From: Saturnia japonica
Lineage: Eukaryota > Arthropoda > Insecta > Lepidoptera > Saturniidae
Direction of reading: 5' to 3'
DNA length: 64,000 nucleotides
Assembly (NCBI GenBank): GCA_033032175.1
Contig: CM065321.1
Location: forward strand, 8,950,501-9,014,500
Of the stretch, positions 1-9,481 are shown one piece after another. The translations under genes were made by a program, and so were the position numbers. Below the pieces are notes generated by a model. It was given only the letters and a program-made list of their open reading frames with translations, was not told where the DNA came from and ran no database searches. How positions within the stretch are numbered: the stretch's first letter is position 1; each line of letters starts with the position of its first letter.

Positions 1-1
1 A

Positions 2-187
2 ACACTTACCAAATTTGGTAAGCGTTTTGGGGATTACATAAAAGCTTCAACATATAACGCCATCTTTAAACACCGCAGTACTCTTAAAGATTGTTCAATA
101 TATGAAGCAGAAAAGCTAATTTTTGATTTGCTGCTATCGTTAAATTGCGCTGAGACAGAGACGCTGATTAAAGTACCCTTTTTATTT
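2..187 (+). pseudogene. Partial open frame at window edge, unidentified
   Basis: From base 2 the plus strand reads about 60 codons without a stop (beginning TLTKFGKRFGDYIK) and then runs into a T-rich tract where an R1-type LINE tail is inserted. No start codon is inside the window. I do not recognise the protein family; it could be the C-terminal part of a transposon protein or an exon. After the inserted LINE, bases about 745-912 look like the 3' UTR of a LINE (TTTATC-type tail), so the open frame and that tail may belong to one interrupted element. This is inference. Confidence 0.3.
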
Positions 188-738
188 TTTTTTTTATTTT
201 TTTTTTAACGCGGAGAAACCCATCATGGGTACACACCCGCCTGGGGGAACGAGTGGTTATGTGAGACTCCTACTCACTAAAACTCCACGGTGTACCATCC
301 GCCGCCATACTGGGGTGACGCGGGCACTGCGCTGGCATACAGCCGCGCCGCCCCGGCGGCCGGCCCGGCTAAACCGGGCCCCGGCCTAATGTAGGAGACG
401 GCTCAGTACACCCTAGCCGTCTCCTCCGTCTGCCGAACCTGTGCAATGAGAAGACGGGCCCCCCGACCCGTCTCCTCTTTTCAGCTAGGGTGGCGGGAGT
501 TGGCGAATGAACCGCCTCCTCCTGCCACCCGTTCGTCTTTGACGGACAGGGCCGCTCAGGGGATCCCCCTCGCGCGCCCTCTCCGCAGCCTCCTTCTGCG
601 AGATGATGTCCTCGCAGAAGGAGGCCATCGCCGTCCATGCAGTCTTGCTGCCGAGCATGGCTCTCACCACACTCGGCAGCGAAAGGTCCTCTCCAACAGC
701 TACAAATTTCATTGTATAGCGTTTTGTTTGGTTTTCGT
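181..738 (-). mobile_element. R1-clade LINE, 5'-truncated 3' end
   Basis: Read on the minus strand, this fragment ends in an A-rich tail (the T-rich run at about 179-207 on the plus strand). Its GC-rich 3' UTR matches the fragment at 32505-32693. A short open frame at 485-712 (MKFVAVGEDLSLPS, then a segment with AMLGSKTAW and SFCEDIISQKEAAER) resembles the C-terminal tail of R1-clade ORF2 proteins. The 5' junction is uncertain; a shared AGTAC at about 172-176 and 740-744 might be a weak target-site duplication. Confidence 0.55.
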
Positions 739-744
739 TAGTAC

Positions 745-912
745 TTTTTTGTGTTTTTTTAAGTATAACTCTCTTCAGTTTAACCTACGTAACTTTTATT
801 ATGTTATGTAATTGCTAACTGGCTCCTCGCGATACAGGCGAAGCCTAGTGCGGGAACCCCTGGTAATATTGTTTTAAATTGTGTTATGTAATAAACGTTA
901 TCTTTATCTTTA
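745..912 (+). repeat. LINE-like 3' UTR with TTTATC tail
   Basis: A GC-richer stretch around 825-865 (CTGGCTCCTCGCGATACAGG) is followed by AATAAA-like sequence and ends in repeated TTTATC units. That layout is typical of the 3' end of a non-LTR retrotransposon with a short-repeat tail. No coding sequence remains here. It may be the continuation of the frame at 2-187, split by the R1 insertion. Confidence 0.4.
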
Positions 913-933
913 TGGTGGTCAACCTGGTGGTGT

Positions 934-1422
934 ACCTAAATTGAGAAATAGTGGGTTCTTCATACAAAATTTCGTCTCCTGTTTGACCCCTTCATGTTTT
1001 ATCTTTGCACCATAAGGTACCCTATGTCCGTCCGTCTCCACGGTCCAATATATCTCTATTCAACAAAATTGGTTTGATGGGCTATTTCACCCAATAAAGT
1101 TTTATTTTCAGCACATAAGGTAGCCAAAGTCGTTCTCCAAAGTCCAACATATCTATACCAAAATTCATCAAAATTGGTTCAGCGGTCTAGGCGTGAAAAT
1201 GCAACAGACAATACAGACAGAATTACTTTCGCATTTATAATATTAGTAGGTATGGATTATTCATTTCATTATGCTGTCATTTTCTATGGTGTCATTTACC
1301 AATTAAAATACTAACAGTCAATTATTACCCAACAGCAAAATAACGAAAACAGTTTATAATAATAAATTTTTGAAATTAATTCTCTTTCCCTATATACCTG
1401 TAATAAAATCTCTCTCTCTCTA
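934..1422 (+). repeat. Repeat family E, copy 1 (RTE-like tail), uninterrupted
   Basis: This copy contains the phrase AATATTAGTAGGTATGGAT, common at the ends of lepidopteran RTE-like repeats, and ends in a short TC microsatellite (1410-1420). Its reverse complement recurs at 37141-38886. This copy lacks the two insertions of the other copy: CTAACAG at 1311-1317 is the empty site of the 540 bp MITE, and AAATTTTTGAAATTAATTCTC at about 1365-1385 is the empty site of the Jockey fragment. Confidence 0.7.
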
Positions 1423-1429
1423 TACCTTT

Positions 1430-3878
1430 CTATGTTTCTCTGATACTTTAGTAAGGTAACAATGACAAAAGATCGATTGTTATGGTGTCCTTTTAATTTT
1501 CTATTGTAGGGATTTTTATATTGTTAATACAAATGCGAAAATGGATCGAAACTAGATCGATTTTTGAGAGATCGATCTTTTAGGTCACAATTTTTTTGTG
1601 AATCGATTCATAAGAGTTCGATTCGAATCGATCTTTTTCGAAATGAATTGCCATCCCTAGCAGAGGCGCGGCTATATTCAACCGACAAATATCCAGCCTA
1701 TGCTAACCTGCTTTTAATATGATTTATTACATAGATCTGAGGGCAACTTATATTGTCATTTTAACATTTTCGAAACTCTCCATTTTTTTACTTTATGAAA
1801 AGTTTCAATCATCGTCGTTTCATAAACTATAATATACAGATAACTAAAATTTCTGCCAATTCAACTGAAGAGCTATTTTATAGCATTTTTATCGAACAAA
1901 TGTTCGACGTGATTTTTTAAATTGGTATAACTTTTTAATTTATGAACTTATTGAAGTAAACAAAGACTAAATGTTAAGGGAACCTTACCACAATATGTTT
2001 GTGAAAACCCTTTCCAAATCGGTTAAGCCATTTCTGAGATTAGCGCGCACAAACGTTGGCAAGCAGACATACAGACAAAAATTCTAATATCCATTGTTTT
2101 GGATTCTGCTACGTTGGTAAAGGCCCCCAATAATAATTTTTTTCTCATATATCTTCTATGTACAGACATCGATCAGTTACGTTTTTATTAAATATGTATA
2201 GAAGAAGATATAGACAGATATAGATACATTTTTTTTAAATAATTGATGAATCGTATGTTGGTGCTCTCATTTACCGAGAAAAAGGATCTTCTGAATTAAT
2301 AAATCCCGACAGACAGAAATCCCGTTACCTAGTAAAATATCCTGTTACTCGGGTTTAGTCCGGTATTGTGCAAAACGCGTGAACTTGTTTACACAAACCT
2401 TGAAACCCATGTCAAAAAGGTATTACCTATGGGCATATTGATTTCGTGTATATACCGGCCTTAGTAAATACTTCCAAATACTGAATTATGACCATTATGA
2501 GTTTCAAATAAAAGTTGATATTTTTCGTAATTACACAGTGCCACAGGCTTTACTGGTATTGACATTGTAGGTTACGAGTTGATATGTCAGTTAAAGCATA
2601 ATAAAAAATCTTTTTTCTTTTTTTCTTCATTCTGGTAAGACAGTCATTTTCAAGGATGATTTCTACAATTTTTGGGTGCGGAGTTTTAATCTCTTCGGCT
2701 TCACGTGTTTCTTGTTCCATAGTGCTACCGTAAAATTTTTATAATTTACTAGATTTTGCCAGAGACTTGTTGTCTTCGCAATGAAATGACTCGTGCGCCA
2801 TGGTTGTACTAATTTAGAAAACTTCAGTGCGTACAACAAACCACCAGAGTTTCATGGCAAGCGGACAAATTGTACAAACACGTAGGTGACAAAAAATAAA
2901 CATTCATTGTTATTTTAAAAAAACTTTCCACATTTCACACACTTTGAAGTGAAAATATCTATAGGCACGTTGTGCGATTTTTGTATGGGGTAAATCTTAT
3001 GAATTAGCGTCACCACGAGTCACCGACACCGACATGTAGCTGTAAGTATACGTGTTGAATTAATTGTTAAATTATACATTACCTTTTTACTTCAAAGCTC
3101 CAAAGTTAATTCTCTTGCAAAGGAGCAATGTATAATGTAAATTAAAGGACTTATAAAATCGTTCTTGGTCGATCGTGATCGTAACAGCGAGTCAAATTTT
3201 GAGTGAAATAGAACATTATTTCAATATAACAGCGTGACACCATATCGCATGCATGGACTACTCAACTGATATATAGTGTTATTAATTTCAATTTACAAAT
3301 TATGAAATTTTATGGAATCATAGTACAATTAATAAATTAAAAAAAAAAACTTTTATTCCACAGTTTTCAGTTTTCACTTCTGGTCGACAGTAACTATGAC
3401 TACCCATTAAAAAAAATTAAAATGTATTTTTATTATTATTTATTTATTAGACATTTTTGTTAATTAAATTTTATAAAGCATATTTCAATTTTAATTCCTC
3501 GCGATTCATTAACCTCTTTGTGTTATTTTTATTGCTCATTCTAATTACAGCGGTCAAAGTTTATGGTTCACCTGGAGAATACTAAAAACCTTTATCATCA
3601 CGGACTTCGGGATTTTCAATTAAACTTTTCGTAATAGACATTTGTTTATACACCGGATGAGAAACTTTAAGGGAATTCTGTTCCAAATAGTATTGTTTTT
3701 CACGTGCATCTCATTTTAAATTCGACCAAGTTATACCAATTTGTTTTTGTTGATTAACGTTACACGACTCTTCATTCTAAATTAAAACTTTTTATTAACC
3801 ATGTTAACTTATATTTGAACAACAAGCAATTATTTTATATGAGCTTGTATTTGTTCTTGTTTAGTTATTACAACAAAT
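1430..3878. other. AT-rich non-coding stretch with old repeat debris
   Basis: No supported gene. At 1540-1665 there is a run of GATCGAT/AATCGATT-rich, partly palindromic sequence ending in CCATCCCTAG, which may be an old fold-back element. At about 1900-2100 the phrase GCGCGCACAAACG followed by AGACATACAGACAAAAATTC looks like a dispersed lepidopteran repeat tail. The rest shows nothing I can classify. Confidence 0.4.
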
Positions 3879-3883
3879 ATACC

Positions 3884-4461
3884 TATTGTGAATAAAAGAC
3901 GTCCACAATATTTTAATGTGTGCTAAATTAATAGCGCTTGTTTTATTCTTGTTTCTTACAAAGTTACAGTAGTTCGTAGTAACAATGTGGTTTATTAATA
4001 ACGTTCTTGACTGTAGTTTGCTTGTAGATTCGCTGCTTGCTGTTGCTGGTGTTGTGGTGTTTCTCGAACTGATCGCAGTACTGCCGCCCTCTCCGCTATA
4101 TTTATCCTCGCCCTTTGCCTCGCAACCGGTAGTGCGATGGATTCCGTGCGGGGCGTCGCTCAGCCAATGAGCGCGCACGCCCTGTGTGCGCGCTCTCGGC
4201 AGTCCCATGAGTCACCATGCCAGATGTTCCGAGTCTGGCATGGTTCATCCTTACAACTAGTGAAATTTATACATTTAAACTTACAACTAGCTATATTCTT
4301 ATTCTAATCGTTTTAAAATACACATATTCACACATATTATTATATCTATTCCTAACACGTATTTATAAACCTTATTCTAACACGTATTATTTCATTTATT
4401 TGTTCATTCTATACTATTACACACTATCGTTATTCACTCGCCCCGCTCGCTGTCCGCAACA
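3884..4461 (-). repeat. BEL/Pao 3' LTR (left copy)
   Basis: About 575 bp, starting TGTTGCGGACAGCG and ending near CGTCTTTTATTCACA (element orientation), so it has TG..CA ends. It matches 8738-8935 plus 13201-13576 almost base for base. Short frames inside it are not genes. Confidence 0.93.
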
Positions 4462-4490
4462 GTTCTCCCCCCGGCGTAGCCTGCGCAGCC

Positions 4491-7400
4491 TCACTCTCCT
4501 CTCAGGACGGCGAGCTTCGTCGTCGGGCGCCGGAACACACCGCTTCTTGTCTTCACGTCGGCGCTCCGCACTCCTCCATCTGGTCTGGTGTAGGTTCTCG
4601 TGACGATTCCGCGTGGCCAGGTGTTGCGCGGCAAGGCGGAGTCGACAACCACGACCAAGTCCCCGACGTTCAGAGGGCGCGTGCTGTCGGCTGAGTTCCC
4701 GCGTGGCACCAGTGTAGGGAGGTACTCCTTAACCCAGCGCCGCCAGAAATGATCGGCGAGCGCCTGGGTTGCTCGCCAGGTACGCCGGTCCGCCGTGTCG
4801 CAGGTCCCCGTCGTAGGCATACCCGTCGAACTCCCAAGCAGAAAATGGTTGGGAGTGATCGCCTCTGGGTCCCGCGGGTCGACGCTCACGTGCGTTAGAG
4901 GCCGCGCGTTAATCGAATGCTCGGTCTCCGCGAGCACGGTTTGGAGCACCTCTTCTTTAGGCGCACGCTCGTTCAAAGTGGCGGCGAGCGCGGTTTTTAC
5001 CGACCGCACCAGCCGCTCCCATGCACCTCCCTGGTTAGGCGCGCCGGGCGGGATGTAGCGCCACTCGACGCTGTGCCGTAGCCCCTCCCCCCGTAGCGCA
5101 GGTAGCCATTCGGCGTAGGCGGCGCGTAGCTCGGTGTCCGCCCCACGGAAGTTGGTCGCGTTATCGCTGTACATCAGTGCGGGCCAACCTCTTCTCGCTG
5201 CCATCCGTCGTAGTGCCAAACTGTAGTATCGCGGCAAGCGCAGGTTTGCTACATGTTCTAACTGTTGTAGCCAGTCGTCGAATGAACTTGCGTCCTCTTC
5301 GGGTATCTCGTCGTCCCAGCCGATCTGTAAGCGCCACAGGTTCTGCAGGAATATTTTCGCGCGTATCGTGTAGTGGCTGAGTAAGCCGAGCGGGTCATAG
5401 ATTGACATATCCGCACTCAGAGCTTCTCGCTTTGTAGGTGCCCGCTTGCGTGCGCGTACATCGGCTGGTACCCGATGCATGTACGTGTTAAGCCCTAGTT
5501 CATCCGTAGCTGCATTCCAGTATAGGCCCAGGATCTTTTCTTGTTCATGCCCGCCAAGTTGTGCGGGCGATCGTACGCGTAGCTCGTCCGGTGTTCCACT
5601 GAGTACGCTCGCTCGGTTGCTGCTCCATCCGCGTAACGTAAAGCCGGCTACTGCGTGGACTTCTTGTATTTCCCTTATAGTGTGGATAGCTGTTTCTTCA
5701 TCGTCGTAGCTATCCACCAGGCCGTCCATGTAGTGGCTCTGCGTTATTGCCTTGAACGCGTCTGAATGCGTTCGTGTATGCTTTTCAGCGTTGCGGTCGC
5801 GTACACTGTGTGCTATGAACGGTGAGCTTGCTGCACCGAATATCAACGATCTCATTTTATATTTCTGTGGCGGCTTGTTCCGGTCGTTGCCTCGCCACAG
5901 AAATTGTTGCACCGGCTGGTCCGCTTCGCGTATTCGTATTCTCAGAAACATTTCCTCTATATCAGCAGTGTCGGCGACGGGCTTCTCTCTGAACCGGAAT
6001 AAAATCCCCTGCAGCGATCGTAGCAGGTCCGGTCCCTCTAATAACTCGTCGTTTAAACTCGTAGTTCCACTGCGTGCCGCGGCATCGAATACTACTCGTA
6101 GCTTGCCGGGTTTGTTCGGGTTGAATACAACGAAGTGAGATAAAAACCAGCTGATGTTGCTAGTCTGTTCGTGTCCCTCGCAGCGTACGGCGTAGCCCTT
6201 CTTAAACAAGTTTTTGATCTGACTTGTATACGCCGCCGCAAACTCTGTGGAACGATCCATTTTCTTTTCTATCGAGTGAAGTCGTCGTAGCGCCATATTG
6301 TAGCTATTAGGAAGTACTACGTCGTCGCGGCGCCACGGTAGACCTACTTCGTAGCCTTCACTGCGTTGTTGGATCGTTCCGTCGAGTATTCGGGTCGCGC
6401 GCTTGTCGGCGTCGCTGATTCTCGGTTCGCGGGCTACGCCGAGCGCGTCTATTTTGAAGTGCCGTTCTACGAGCTCGTGTAGACTTTCGTTCCGGATCTC
6501 GCTGCCAGCGTTGCGTTCAGGTGCGTATATGTGTAGCAGGGCTTCGCTGTGGCCGATGATCACGTGTGGTACGGTTCCGTGCACCACCCAACCCAGTTGA
6601 GTTTTCGACGCCGCCGGCTGGTTCGGTATGCCGACGCGTAGCTCTCTGGATACGATCATCTCCCAGTGGTCCGTACCTATCAATATACGCGGCCTCGCCT
6701 TCTCATAGCACACCTGCTTCACTTTCAAATTGCGCAAGTGAGCGTGTTGGAGTGTGCTTAGAGACACTGTTTGTTCGCGCAGTCGGAGTCCTTTTATCGT
6801 TCGAGCTCGGAACTCGTGCTTCTTGTTGCCGCCCGGTTCGTACAACTTCGCTTGTACAATTTGGCTATTCGTGTACTCTTTGCCCATATTGATGCCTTGT
6901 AGTTGCAGTGGATGTGACGGTCCATGCGCTCCGATGTCCTTGGCCAAGTCCTCGTCGATTAGCGATATAGTCGAGCCCTCGTCCAACAGAGCGTACGTGT
7001 TCACCGCTCCTTTGGGGCCCGATATAGCCACCGGACAGATTTTTAGTATAATCTGTCTCGGTTCTATAGTTGTTGCGACAGCCATTACCGTCTCGCTCGT
7101 TGACGGTGTCACGTTGTTCTGAGCTAGCTCTTCGCTATCGCTTGGTCTGTCGTTGTGAAGCGACGAGTGATGCGGACGACGACAGGAGTTAATACCGCAC
7201 GGCTTTCCTTTGCAGTACACACGACGATGGCGTTTGTCAATACATTTGAAACAGACGCCTTTGCTCTTCACTAGCTCCCACCGTTGCTCGACGTTCAGTG
7301 CCTTGTATTGCGGGCACCGAGACAACGGATGGGGCTTATCGCAGCTAGGACACAGATGTTCGGTTTCTGTGTCCACCGTAGCAAAGACGTTCTGTAACTT

Positions 7401-8207
7401 TCTGTCGGCGACTTGCGGTGCGGCAGGCTTCAATACTTCACGTCTACAGGTCGCTGTCGAAGCGGTGGCGGGCGCATATGTGTGTTTTAACGCACGGCTC
7501 GCTTCACGCATTAGAAAGCGTGATAATACAACGACCTCTGGATCCGTTGTTCCCTCGTTCTCTTCCGCATAGTCGCACCACCGGGACTTTACTTGTGGGC
7601 TAAGTTTTTCTAATACTTCCCGAGCCAGCATCGGGTTGTACAGGTAGCTCCGCTTGTCGAGATTTAGTAAAACACAGACTATGTTTTGTAGTTTTACTGC
7701 GAACGCGTTCAGTTCGCTTGCGGTAGCTCCCGGTCGTGGTAATTTCAGCATATCATCCAGCGCTTTGTCTATAATTACTTCCGGCCTGCCAAAACATTGT
7801 TCCAGTGTCCGCATGATTTCATCTCGATTGTTCGCGGTGTGTAGTAGCGCTGCCACTGCGTCGCGGGCGTTCCCACGCAGGCTGTTACGTAGGCGCGCTA
7901 TGTTTTCTATCGGCGAGAAACGATACAGCTGCGTGGAGTCCCTCATAGCTGCTTTGAATGGCAGCCACTCGTTGATCGCTCCAGTGAATACAGGTAAGTC
8001 GGCGGCTTGGTGTGGGGGTGGATGAGTATGCGTCATCTTTTCTAGTATCGCGGCGAGCTGTTTAATATCACTGCTCGATTGCGACGGTGATTGCGAACGG
8101 GCACGTCGTTCAGGCCTGCGTTCGTCCTGTTGCCGCGCGTCGTTACGGGTACACGGAAATTGTTCCCCCCGTGTAGCTTCGGGCTGTGAGCGGAGCCAGT
8201 CATCCAC
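4491..8207 (-). pseudogene. BEL/Pao Gag-Pol polyprotein, defective
   Basis: A 1238-codon frame. Domains in order: Gag region of DUF1759 type (about 70-225), cysteine/histidine knuckles (about 285-350), a DUF1758-type aspartic protease with the LLDEGSTIS motif (about 405), reverse transcriptase (about 660-860), the start of the peptidase_A17/RNase H region, then the last part of the integrase core (SDNATNFRG; GGAWERL) and a DUF5641-like C-terminus. Two defects are visible. The RT box reads YMDG where the family has YxDD, so the second catalytic aspartate (residue 829, bases 5721-5723) is glycine. Near 5215-5235 the frame jumps from RLPRYYS straight to the middle of the integrase core, so RNase H, the zinc-binding H2C2 module and the first integrase aspartate are missing. 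The frame stays open across that join. It overlaps the Gag N-terminal frame, which is shifted. Confidence 0.9.
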
Positions 8208-8605
8208 TCGGTGAATAGTTCATCTGGCTCCTCGTTCGTTTGCTCACGTACGTCCTCTGCTTCATCCCGTATCGACGTTAACTCCACGGCGAGGCGTTTC
8301 TTTATTAATTCCGCCTCCATACGGAGTTCTTCACGGCGAATTGCGGCTAGTTTCTCTTCCGCTTGTAGCTCGGCGAGGCGTGATCGCATAGTCGCACTCG
8401 TCGTCGATCTGTGTGAGCGTGGCGGGGAAACGTGGCCTGTTCTGACGTCAGTGCGAGTAACAGGTACAGAGGGTGTTCCCTCCGGTCGGGGTGTGCCCTC
8501 AGCCCTCTGTGTGTCTGGCGATAGCGGCGATTCTTCGAATACTCGGACTGTGTTATTTCTGTTTTGTGATTCCATTGCGTCTCCCTGGCTTCTCGTAGCA
8601 ACCAT
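8042..8605 (-). pseudogene. BEL/Pao Gag N-terminal part, separated by a frameshift
   Basis: From the ATG at 8605 (MVATRSQGDAMESQ) the frame encodes a hydrophilic protein with a charged, helix-prone stretch (LAELQAEEKLAAIRREELRM), as expected of the Gag N-terminus. At about 8190-8210 the meaningful reading switches to the frame of the 1238-codon polyprotein: EPDELFTEW continues as DDWLRSQPE only in the other frame. After that point this frame is out-of-register. It lies directly inside the 5' LTR and primer-binding site, the normal gag position. Confidence 0.75.
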
Positions 8606-8737
8606 TGATCTGGGTACGCCGTTCGTAGATACAGATGTCTTGATAACACGTCGTTTCTTCTTCAAGCGTTGTTGTAGATCGGCGAAATGTTCTGTTCTTT
8701 TTTCTTCCGATCCGGCTTCCGAAGGACCAGATAATAT

Positions 8738-8934
8738 TGTGAATAAAAGACGTCCACAATATTTTAATGTGTGCTAAATTAATAGCGCTTGTTTTATTCT
8801 TGTTTCTTACAAAGTTACAGTAGTTCGTAGTAACAATGTGGTTTCTTAATAACGTTCTTGACTGTAGTTGGCTTGTAGATTCGCTGCTTGCTGTTGCTGG
8901 TGTTGTGGTGTTTCTCGAACTGATCACAGTACTG

Positions 8935-8935
<1 letters not shown>
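8738..8935 (-). repeat. BEL/Pao 5' LTR, part 1 (split)
   Basis: Matches the first 198 bp of the left LTR (3887-4084) with three substitutions. It is cut by the poly(T) start of the inserted minus-strand LINE. The LTR resumes at 13201. Confidence 0.93.
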
Positions 8936-8981
<46 letters not shown>

Positions 8982-9481
8982 TCTGACCTTGCTGTTAGCC
9001 TTAGGGGCCCTATCCAAAAACAGAGCCGCTGCGGCTTTTACAACTTTACCGGGCTTGGGGGCGAGCGCTTAAGGCACTCAGCCGCGTAAGCGTGGGCAAC
9101 CAGCGCGCAAGGGTGCCCAAGTGGCCGGACCTCGGCTTGGGCTGTTGCCGCGATTGCAATGAAGTCGCGATCTGTCTAATACCCTATCCGTAAAATCGAG
9201 CTAAACTAACATATACAGATATACATGTTCCTTCCTCCTGGGAGGAAGGAAGGAACATGTGTACGTGTATTTAGTACTCTAAAATATGTTCTACACTAAC
9301 TAGTGCAAAAAAAGAAAAAAAAAAGGTTCCTTACAGAACCTATGTACCTGTGAGGTGTGCACGTATGTACATATGTGTGTACGTGAAGTTTGTATGCGGG
9401 TAGCTAAGTGTTGCACGTAAAGTGTCACTTGTATCGCGCGGGCGGCTGCCAGACTCAAGGGTATCACCCCGAGGAACGGAC
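8936..9481 (-). promoter_or_regulatory. Jockey copy 1 3' UTR with hairpin and poly(A) tail
   Basis: The 3' UTR holds a strong stem-loop at 9223-9260: ACATGTTCC..TTCCTCC pairs with GGAGGAAGGAAGGAACATGT with a 4 nt bulge. The terminal 80 bp (GGCCCTA.. GCCGC.. AAAGCC) recur in all five family copies in this window and are probably the part recognised by the reverse transcriptase, by analogy with other LINEs. Confidence 0.75.

Noticed and set aside
446..811. Plus-strand open frame in the R1 fragment
   Set aside because: It is the opposite strand of the R1 3' region; GC-rich sequence leaves frames open by chance, and no motif is seen.
3861..4208. 115-codon frame in the BEL LTR
   Set aside because: It is LTR sequence present twice, with no gag or pol similarity.
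4795..7603. Many plus-strand frames over the BEL pol
   Set aside because: All are shadows of the minus-strand polyprotein.
8936..8980. Poly(T) run as a low-complexity coding stretch (poly-Phe/poly-Lys)
   Set aside because: It is the poly(A) tail of the minus-strand LINE.
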